Origin: Achromobacter sp.
Lineage (GTDB): Bacteria; Pseudomonadota; Gammaproteobacteria; Burkholderiales; Burkholderiaceae_B
NCBI GenBank assembly: GCA_003454835.1
Contig: DMTA01000275.1
Location: 1-23,798 of the forward strand
Length of the DNA: 23,798 nucleotides
Direction: 5' to 3'
Shown: positions 18,228 to 23,798 of the stretch, one piece after another
How positions within the stretch are numbered: position 1 is the first letter of the stretch
Layout of the letters: the number at the start of each line of letters is the position of its first letter
Notes under the pieces: generated by a model
What the model was told of the DNA's origin: nothing
Database searches by the model: none
What the model saw: the letters and a program-made list of their open reading frames with translations, nothing else
Program-made: the position numbers and the translations under genes

Positions 18228-18302
18228 CTCTGCGAACTTTGGTCTCCTGATACGAATTTCCGACCGAACCTGGCCCGCCGCTGCGCTTACGGTTCCCCTG
18301 TC

Positions 18303-21122
18303 TTAGCTCTCCTGTGAGGCGACCGCGATACGCTGATCAGCCAGCACATTCTTTAGGGTCGCTGTTTTATCTTCACCAACGATGGCGTCAAGGAGTATGT
18401 CCAGAGGCGGTTCGCCCCCCTCCGATCGAAGTCGAACCTGCACGACGTCCCCTGACTGATAGTTGATGGTCTCCACGTGCAGATTCAGGTCTGCGGAATG
18501 GCGGGAGATATCGCTGATTGGGGTTTCCGCTTTGCCGTAAGTCCAAAATATTCTTCGTATTGCCTTTTCGTTGCCGGCCGGCATCTGTGTTGGTCTGTCA
18601 GGGGTATTCGATTGCGATGCCCCAGAGCCATTTCGAGGAAGCAGCGTTAGCGAGGCGATGTGCATCGCCCCCATCTCCACGAGGTCGGTGCCACCCTCGG
18701 CATCCGTAACGCCATCACGCACATCTCCATTGCTGAGCGTGATTCTGTACGGATGCCTGGCGGCGGGTCGTTCGCCGTCAGGCAACGTCAATACAAAGCG
18801 TCTCTGAGTCGATCCGACATCGAACTGAGGTAACGTCCCGGATTCGCTCGCCGCACCCACCCAGTCGAAGCTGCCTGCTTTGAAGGTCATGGCGCCGGGG
18901 CAGCCGTACTCGATGTTGCCTCCTTCCATCTTGATGTAGGCGCCCTGACATAGCAGGGTGATGTGCTTGTCGGCGGTCACCAGAACATGTTCATTACTGG
19001 CGCTGACCACAACGCTCTTGTCTGCCTGAAGGTGGATCGACGCTTGTTGAGCCTGGACGCGCACCTGCCCTTGATGCGCGATTTGGCGCAGATCACCGGC
19101 ATGGGTGAATTGACTGATGCCTTGCCCGGCGTTCATGACGATGGACTGGCCCGCCGTGACATGTTGGTTTTGCTCAGCGACCGTATCCAGATGCTGGCCC
19201 GCAGCGAGAGTGATGGAGCGCGGCGTGGCTGCGGCAATGCCTGCGGGGCTGCTGAGGCCAATAAGGGGCTGCCCGCCGTTTTCGCCGCTCTCGTCGTTTG
19301 CGCCATGCCCCAAGTCGCGGACGGCGTTGGACAAGGTTGTCTGGGGACCGGCGTCGTGCGGCAGATTCTGATGCTGTTCAGCGTACTCGCCCAGGTTTTT
19401 CGCCAACTCGAGCGCACTTTCCAGGCATTGGACCAACTGGGTGCGAGCAAGGTGTCCCCCTTGGGCGTTCGGCTGTTCATCAGTGGTAAGCAGCAGGCCC
19501 TGTGCGGCGCGCAGGGCACCGTGCAGGTCGGTGCGCAGCTCGAAGCCTTCACCGCGGGGGCTTCCGCCGCGGGGTCGAGGGTGCGTCAGGTAGCCAAGGT
19601 GCAGATGGGTTGCGCCATGGTCGTTCATCAGCGCGGCGCTGATCTGAGAGGTGGTGTCGTCCAGCCGCAATTCACTGGCGCGGTTCCCTTTGTGCTCCTT
19701 GCTTTTGACCGTTGCCAATTCCTTGAATTTGGGCAATTCGTACGGCGGCAATTGCAGGCGGTTGTAGGCCCTGCCCGTAATGATCGGCTGATCGGTATCC
19801 CCATCCAGGAACTGGACGATGACCTCCTGTCCGATGCGCGGGATGGCCATGTGGCCCCAGGTGGCGCCGGCGATATTTTGCGACACGCGGATCCAGCATG
19901 AGCTGTGATCGTCCTGGTTACCCAGCCGATCCCACGGAAATTGGACCTTCACCCGTCCGTATTCGTCGGTAAAGATTTCCTCGTTGGGCGGACCAACCAC
20001 GACGGCGTTCTGGGGGCCATCGATGCGTGGCGGGGGCAACGGTTCGGCACGCCACTCGGCGTCGTCCGGAACGAGATCGGCCTCGTAGCGGTAATGCGTG
20101 CCCAATTGCGCCTGAGCGCTTTCCTCTGCCTGACTGGTGTGTTGCGAACCGCGGTGAACGATGCGGACCGGACGCCATCCGCGATTCATATCTTCGCGCG
20201 GGTGGCCAGCCAGGAGGAATGAAATGCCCGGCTGCAGACGGGGATCGTCGCCTTCGACCCGGGCGATGCAGGCATCACGGCGGCGACCACGCAGGCGGTT
20301 CACGGCGAACGGCCTGCCGGCCTCGTCGAACTTGGCACGTGCGGGGTAGTCGTATCGCTCGTAGCGACGCCCTTGATGGTTCAGGTCTTGCCCGTCGCTA
20401 CTGTGCTGATGGGTGTAGCGCGGGTTGTGAAAGGTGTAGTCGCGCTGCGTCTGGCGTGCGGTGCGCACGTTCTCGATGTACGAAAAGCGGCGCAGTGCGG
20501 GCTGCGGCTGGTCACCGCCCGGCGTTGGGTGATACTGCACTGGATCGTCGCCCACGCGGCCGTGGATGAAGAGGCGATCACCATGAACCAGCTGATGGCC
20601 CTCGGCGGTGTGGCGAAAGGAGTAGAAAAATCCTTCCTCGCGCATGATGCGCTCGACGAACTGGTAGTCGGTGTCGCCAGCCTGGACGCAGTATTCACGG
20701 GTCAGATGCTCAGTGGTGTTGCGCTGCTCGTAATCCTGGGTAAGTCCATGCGTCTTGAGGACGGTTTCGGCAATTTGCGGGACAGTAAGGGACTGGAAAA
20801 TGCGCCAGTCGGAACTGAGTTTCAAGCGCGCAAGACGCGGCTCGACGATCGCGGAGTAACGGGTTCTGCGGAAGCCTGTGTCGCCCTGAACGAAGGCGGA
20901 GACGGCGCCGTGCACGTAGCGAACCGGCGTATCGCCGTGCCAGATGGTGAGCAGTGCGGCACGGTCCAACACTGTGCCGAAGTCGATGGCAGCGCTGGCG
21001 CTGGACAAGTCGACTTCAAGCAGGAAGGTCTCGGACAACCCTTCCTGCAACGTAAATTCAACTACCTCGAAGGACTCATCGCCGATGGCGAATGTGAAGC
21101 GCAGATCGGATTGGGTAGGCAT
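18303..21122 (-). CDS. vgrG: T6SS spike protein VgrG with C-terminal extension
   Basis: A 939-residue VgrG forming the trimeric spike that is fired into target cells and carries effectors. The gp27-like base spans roughly residues 1-370. A gp5-like OB fold follows, with TDEYGRVKVQFPWDRLG, SSCWIRVSQNIAGATWG and GQEVIVQFLDGDTDQPIITG. A DUF2345 needle region runs to about residue 765, including repeated hydrophobic and polar strands (HITLLCQGAYIKMEGGNIEYGCPG). Residues 770-939 are an extra extension: a transthyretin-like beta domain (about 770-830), then a second beta-rich segment. Such extensions commonly bind effectors or adaptors. A GGAAG site precedes the ATG. It is the first gene of the payload operon. 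Confidence 0.93.
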   Translation of the reverse strand: MPTQSDLRFTFAIGDESFEVVEFTLQEGLSETFLLEVDLSSASAAIDFGTVLDRAALLTIWHGDTPVRYVHGAVSAFVQGDTGFRRTRYSAIVEPRLARLKLSSDWRIFQSLTVPQIAETVLKTHGLTQDYEQRNTTEHLTREYCVQAGDTDYQFVERIMREEGFFYSFRHTAEGHQLVHGDRLFIHGRVGDDPVQYHPTPGGDQPQPALRRFSYIENVRTARQTQRDYTFHNPRYTHQHSSDGQDLNHQGRRYERYDYPARAKFDEAGRPFAVNRLRGRRRDACIARVEGDDPRLQPGISFLLAGHPREDMNRGWRPVRIVHRGSQHTSQAEESAQAQLGTHYRYEADLVPDDAEWRAEPLPPPRIDGPQNAVVVGPPNEEIFTDEYGRVKVQFPWDRLGNQDDHSSCWIRVSQNIAGATWGHMAIPRIGQEVIVQFLDGDTDQPIITGRAYNRLQLPPYELPKFKELATVKSKEHKGNRASELRLDDTTSQISAALMNDHGATHLHLGYLTHPRPRGGSPRGEGFELRTDLHGALRAAQGLLLTTDEQPNAQGGHLARTQLVQCLESALELAKNLGEYAEQHQNLPHDAGPQTTLSNAVRDLGHGANDESGENGGQPLIGLSSPAGIAAATPRSITLAAGQHLDTVAEQNQHVTAGQSIVMNAGQGISQFTHAGDLRQIAHQGQVRVQAQQASIHLQADKSVVVSASNEHVLVTADKHITLLCQGAYIKMEGGNIEYGCPGAMTFKAGSFDWVGAASESGTLPQFDVGSTQRRFVLTLPDGERPAARHPYRITLSNGDVRDGVTDAEGGTDLVEMGAMHIASLTLLPRNGSGASQSNTPDRPTQMPAGNEKAIRRIFWTYGKAETPISDISRHSADLNLHVETINYQSGDVVQVRLRSEGGEPPLDILLDAIVGEDKTATLKNVLADQRIAVASQES

Positions 21123-21383
21123 GGCGAGCTTCCATTTGGGTCATGCCACGCTGGTCGCTCTTGGCGCCAGGCAGCACTGCCCTTTTAGAAGCCACACCTA
21201 TGCCCCGTAAATCAGATCAATATTATTTTCGCGAGAGACGTGTGCTCTTGTGATCGGCATCATGCTCGCTGCCCCGCTTTGCGCGTCGAGGGAATGCAAG
21301 CCGCGAGAAAAGGCAAAGAGAGAATGCGCAAGCTCGAGAGGCCGCCACCGAAGATCGGCGCAGCCCCCCCCATTGAAGCAAAC
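21123..21383. other. Spacer upstream of vgrG
   Basis: No convincing gene. It includes an AT-rich stretch (about 21205-21235, AATATTATTTT on the + strand) that stands out from the GC-rich surroundings and probably holds the vgrG promoter. No -35/-10 pair is good enough to name. An 8-base C run lies near 21363-21371. No strong terminator is seen for the upstream gene. Confidence 0.4.
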
Positions 21384-21674
21384 TCAGGCAGTCAGGAACC
21401 GCACGACTTCCGCCCAATCATTCGTCGAGAGCGCCACGTCCTCGTAGTCGCCCTCTTCGTCGTCCCAGCGCGACACACAGTAGCGCTGGCTTCTGCCGGA
21501 TTCACGGTCGGCGTAGTTGGCGTAGTCGACATACACCTTCAAACCGCGCTCCTCGTTCACGAACGCTGGCGCGGCGTCGATGCGCTCGGACGCGTCGACA
21601 TAGCCTTCGGGCAGAGTCGGCAGGGTGGTTATGTCGTAGCGGGGAAATTCGCGACGCAGTCGGTCAAGGTTCAT
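21384..21674 (-). CDS. Small acidic hypothetical protein
   Basis: I do not recognise this 96-residue protein. It is acidic (WDDEEGDYEDV) and aromatic, without signal peptide, membrane segment or cysteine cluster, and looks like a small soluble cytoplasmic protein. Codon use and the absence of a competing frame support a real gene. The ATG at 21674 has no good Shine-Dalgarno site and starts only 18 bp after the encoded CCA end of the tRNA, so it may be expressed from the tRNA transcript. It lies between the tRNA and the vgrG operon; a link to the secretion genes is not evident. Confidence 0.65.
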   Translation of the reverse strand: MNLDRLRREFPRYDITTLPTLPEGYVDASERIDAAPAFVNEERGLKVYVDYANYADRESGRSQRYCVSRWDDEEGDYEDVALSTNDWAEVVRFLTA

Positions 21675-21692
21675 AAGAAAAGCCAGTGGAGC

Positions 21693-21769
21693 TGGCGCGG
21701 CAGGAGGGGCTCGAACCCCCGACCCCGGGCTTAGAAGGCCCGTGCTCTATCCAGCTGAGCTACTGCCGC
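21693..21769 (-). tRNA. tRNA-Arg (anticodon UCU)
   Basis: A 77-nt cloverleaf including an encoded CCA end. The 7-bp acceptor stem pairs 21763-21769 with 21697-21703. The D-arm contains AGCUCAGCUGGAUAGAGC. The 5-bp anticodon stem encloses loop CUUCUAA, giving anticodon UCU (21733-21735). The T arm carries GGUUCGAGCC, and the discriminator is G. It reads AGA and probably AGG, rare arginine codons in a GC-rich genome. Confidence 0.97.
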
Positions 21770-21806
21770 GCGATGTGGTGACGCCCGGAACCCGTCCGGG
21801 CCGCGC

Positions 21807-21812
21807 ATTTTA
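21807..21812 (-). promoter_or_regulatory. Possible -10 of the tRNA-Arg promoter
   Basis: TAAAAT on the - strand matches 5 of 6 consensus -10 bases and is followed by a GC-rich stretch, as in stable-RNA promoters. It would place the transcript start about 30 nt before the tRNA. The -35 is unclear (a CACTTTTTCC region). A 7-bp hairpin (21783-21801) lies in the implied leader. Confidence 0.3.
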
Positions 21813-21824
21813 CCCTGTTGCGGA

Positions 21825-21942
21825 AAAAGTGGGCCGCCCCCAAATTGGCCGCCCCAAAGCAGGTCGTCCCCAAGCAGGTCGTCCCCAAGCAGGTCGCCCC
21901 AAGCCGGTCGCCCCAAGCCGGTCGCCCCAAGCCGGTCGCCCC
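21825..21942. repeat. Tandem repeat of 14-16 bp units
   Basis: Six close units run from 21856 to 21942: lengths 16, 15, 14, 14, 14 and 14, with consensus AAGC(A/C)GGTCG(T)CCCC. Two degenerate units precede them (21825-21855). Variants are ordered along the array: AGGTCGT, then AGGTCGC, then three identical CGGTCGC units. The array abuts the stop codon of the XRE-cupin gene. Unit length is not a multiple of three on average, so it is not a protein repeat. Confidence 0.85.
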
Positions 21943-22527
21943 CTACTCTTCCCCAATATCCGTATGCGTGGACACCCACAGCACGATCGCATCTTCCGGA
22001 CTCAGGCTGATCACCCGGTGCCCCATGCGGCTATCTATATAGAAGCTCTCCCCCGCCTTCAGCCGGGCCGGTTCATAGAACTCGGTGTAAAGCTGTACCT
22101 CCCCCTCCAGCACATACACGAACTCCTCCCCCCCATGCCGGCTCCAGTCCTGGAACTCGTCAAAGGCGCGCGCCTTGACGCGGGTATGAAACGGCATCAT
22201 GCGCTTGTGCGACAGCGCGGTGCACAGCAACCGATGGTCGTAATACGGAGTTTCGTACTGCCGGCCTTCGCCCTGGCGGCTCAGGCTGCGGCGGCCGGTG
22301 CCCATGTGGGCGTCGGACGCGGTGAAGAGTTCGGCCACGTCCAGGTCCAGGCCCGCGGCGATCTTGATCAGGTTGTCATAGGTGGGGGACAGCAGGCTGT
22401 TCTCGATCTTTGACAAGGTGGACGCGGACACGCCGGTGGCCTCGGCCGCCTGCTTGAGAGTCCACGCGCGCGCCTGGCGCAAGGCTCGCAGCCGTTGTGC
22501 CAATGCGCTCTGTTTGTTGCCTTGCAT
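21943..22527 (-). CDS. XRE-family regulator with cupin domain (PuuR-like)
   Basis: A 194-residue transcription factor. The helix-turn-helix of the XRE/Cro type is at about residues 9-66 (LRALRQARAWTLKQAAEATGVSASTLSKIENSLLSPTYDNLIKIAAGL). A small-molecule-binding cupin is at about 110-190 (GGEEFVYVLEGEVQLYTE, LKAGESFYIDSRMGHRVIS). Proteins of this layout, such as PuuR, control amine or amino acid catabolism and bind a metabolite in the cupin. It lies 84 bp downstream of a PuuB-like oxidase on the same strand, so control of that gene is a reasonable inference. AGGG at about 7 bp before the ATG is a modest ribosome-binding site. The ligand is unknown. Confidence 0.88.
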   Translation of the reverse strand: MQGNKQSALAQRLRALRQARAWTLKQAAEATGVSASTLSKIENSLLSPTYDNLIKIAAGLDLDVAELFTASDAHMGTGRRSLSRQGEGRQYETPYYDHRLLCTALSHKRMMPFHTRVKARAFDEFQDWSRHGGEEFVYVLEGEVQLYTEFYEPARLKAGESFYIDSRMGHRVISLSPEDAIVLWVSTHTDIGEE

Positions 22528-22563
22528 CTGTATACCCTGTCATGCCCGCAGTAGTCTGGCCAA

Positions 22564-22620
22564 AATCATCAGGCCCGAAACATCAGGCCAGAATCCTCAG
22601 GCCCGCAATATTCAGGCGCG
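22564..22620. repeat. Short 14-bp tandem repeat at the oxidase 3' end
   Basis: Four units: 22564-22577, 22578-22591, 22592-22605 (14 bp each) and 22606-22620 (15 bp, diverged). Consensus is AA(T)C(A)TCAGGCCCG; the first three differ at only a few positions. The oxidase stop codon (22612-22614) lies inside the fourth unit. The remaining spacer up to the regulator gene shows no other structure. Confidence 0.75.
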
Positions 22621-23798
22621 CGATTGACGCTCACGCCACCAGTCGCGCGCCTGGTAAGACCAATAAGTCAGTTGAACCGCCGCCGTGCCCAGGCTCCCGC
22701 CGTTCCAGGCCAACCCGAACGGTTCGAAAAGCTTGTAGCGCTGCGTGTCGCCGGTGATTGCCTCGGCCACGACGCGTCCGCCTACGGACGTGGTGTTCAT
22801 GCCGTGTCCGCCGAACGCGGTGCAATACCAGACATTCCGACCCAGCAGGCCGATCTGCGGCATCAGGTGCCGCGCGTAGGCCATGCGTCCCGACCACGCA
22901 GCCTCCACGCGCACCCCTTGCAATTGGGGGTAGACGCTGAGCAGTTCGCGGCGCAGGGACTCGGCCAGATCGGGCGGGTCGTCGACACGGGTGGTGATTC
23001 TACTGCCCCAGCCGATGCGGCCGCCATCCAGGACGCGGTAATAGTTGCCGGCGCGCCGGTCGTCGCCGATGGCCGCGTTGCTGCGGATGGCTTCGCGCAC
23101 GCGGTCGCCCAGCGGTTCGGTCAGCATGATGTAGGTGGCGATCGGCAGCATCGCGCGGCGCAGGGCGGGCACGACGTCACCGGTGTAGCCGCCGGTAGCC
23201 AGCACCACAGTGGCGGCGTCGATCTGGCCTTGCTCGGTCTTCAGATGCTTGACCACCCCATCCAGCGTGGCCTGCACGACGGGCGAATCCTCATGGATGC
23301 GCACGCCCAGCCGCACGCACTCGCGGGCCAGCGCGCGCGAGTAATTCAGCGGATGGAAGTGGAAGGACGAGGGGTCTTCGATGCCCTGGTGATAAACGTC
23401 CGACACCAGACGTTCGCGAACCTGGCTGCGCGAGAGCAACCGCACGTCACGCCCGAAGTCCCGTTGCTGGCTGTCGCACCACTGGCGCAGCGCGTCGGTG
23501 GCCTCGTAGCGCACGACCCGCAGCCGGCCGTCGACCTTGTGGGCGTCGGCGATGCGCAGGTCGCGGATGTTGTCGCGGATGATCTCGACCCCTTCCATCG
23601 ACAGCCGGTAGAGCTGGCGGTAGTGGTCTTCGTCGACGTGCTTGCGGATGGCGTCGGCGCCAGCGGAAAACGCCGGGGACACCGAACCGCCATTGCGGCC
23701 CGACGCGCCCCATGCGATTCGCCGCGCTTCCAGCAGGGTCACATTGCGGCCGCGCCGCGCCAGTTCCAGCGCGGTGGACAGGCCGGCCAGCCCCGCCC
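22612..23798 (-). CDS. FAD-dependent amine/amino acid oxidoreductase (PuuB/DAO family), N-terminus cut
   Basis: Partial gene; its start lies beyond the window end. About 395 residues are visible, beginning inside the FAD-binding Rossmann motif (AGLAGLSTALELARRG, read from 23798). The family hallmark WGASGRNGGS follows, then VLATGGYTGD in mid-protein and a C-terminal FAD-contact block AFGGHGMNTTSVGGRVVAEAI. This is the DAO superfamily branch containing gamma-glutamylputrescine oxidase PuuB and similar enzymes, which oxidise a C-N bond and pass electrons to oxygen. The conserved second block GRMAYARHLMPQIG supports this. The adjacent XRE-cupin regulator suggests a polyamine or amine catabolic locus. 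The exact substrate is open; other glycine/D-amino-acid-oxidase-like enzymes look alike. Confidence 0.87.
   Translation of the reverse strand, partial: AGLAGLSTALELARRGRNVTLLEARRIAWGASGRNGGSVSPAFSAGADAIRKHVDEDHYRQLYRLSMEGVEIIRDNIRDLRIADAHKVDGRLRVVRYEATDALRQWCDSQQRDFGRDVRLLSRSQVRERLVSDVYHQGIEDPSSFHFHPLNYSRALARECVRLGVRIHEDSPVVQATLDGVVKHLKTEQGQIDAATVVLATGGYTGDVVPALRRAMLPIATYIMLTEPLGDRVREAIRSNAAIGDDRRAGNYYRVLDGGRIGWGSRITTRVDDPPDLAESLRRELLSVYPQLQGVRVEAAWSGRMAYARHLMPQIGLLGRNVWYCTAFGGHGMNTTSVGGRVVAEAITGDTQRYKLFEPFGLAWNGGSLGTAAVQLTYWSYQARDWWRERQSRA

Noticed and set aside
9014..21769. Genomic island integrated at the tRNA-Arg 3' end
   Set aside because: The position is suggestive, but no integrase is present and I found no copy of the tRNA 3' end near 9014-9100, so no attachment-site claim is made.
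21825..21942. CRISPR array
   Set aside because: Units are contiguous 14-16 bp without unique spacers and no cas genes are nearby.
21731..21979. A Gly/Leu/Trp-rich repeat protein encoded across the tandem array
   Set aside because: Unit lengths of 14-16 bp shift frame between repeats, and the frame overlaps both the tRNA and the regulator gene.

Overview
The window is high-GC DNA (hut genes clearly above 60 % GC) with protein sequences, Shine-Dalgarno sites and gene order typical of Burkholderiales, most likely Alcaligenaceae (Achromobacter/Bordetella-like). This placement is inferred from protein character and gene content; no database was searched.

Region 1 (1-1796, + strand) is the tail of a molybdenum hydroxylase locus: the C-terminal part of an IorB-type large subunit, cut by the window edge, followed by an XdhC/CoxI-type cofactor insertion factor.

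Region 2 (about 1800-9013, + strand) is a histidine utilisation locus: hutC (GntR/UTRA repressor), a terminator, a perfect 12-bp HutC-type palindrome, then hutU, hutH, a histidine permease (hutT-like) and hutI. Together these import histidine and carry it through urocanate and imidazolonepropionate to formiminoglutamate. The enzyme for the last step (HutG, or HutF plus HutG) is not in the window. Each long spacer in the locus carries a GGCCGG-type hairpin.

Region 3 (9097-21122, all - strand) is a type VI secretion payload island with no core secretion genes. In transcription order it encodes VgrG with a C-terminal extension; a Tae4 amidase and its Tai4 immunity protein (low GC, 4-bp overlap); two tandem copies of a Tle3 lipase plus Tla3 (DUF2875) adaptor cassette; and a PAAR tip protein. 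Tight spacing and ATGA overlaps point to one operon that loads one spike with a peptidoglycan amidase and two lipases. No separate Tli3 lipase immunity gene is visible, and both Tla3 copies begin with an export-signal-like segment. The two cassettes are near-identical over most of their length, but diverge sharply across the end of tle3 and the start of tla3.

Region 4 (21384-23798, - strand) holds a small acidic hypothetical protein, a tRNA-Arg(UCU) with encoded CCA, a 14-16 bp tandem repeat, an XRE-cupin regulator, a second unrelated 14-bp tandem repeat, and a partial PuuB-like FAD-dependent amine oxidase. The last two genes resemble a putrescine/amine catabolism regulator-enzyme pair.
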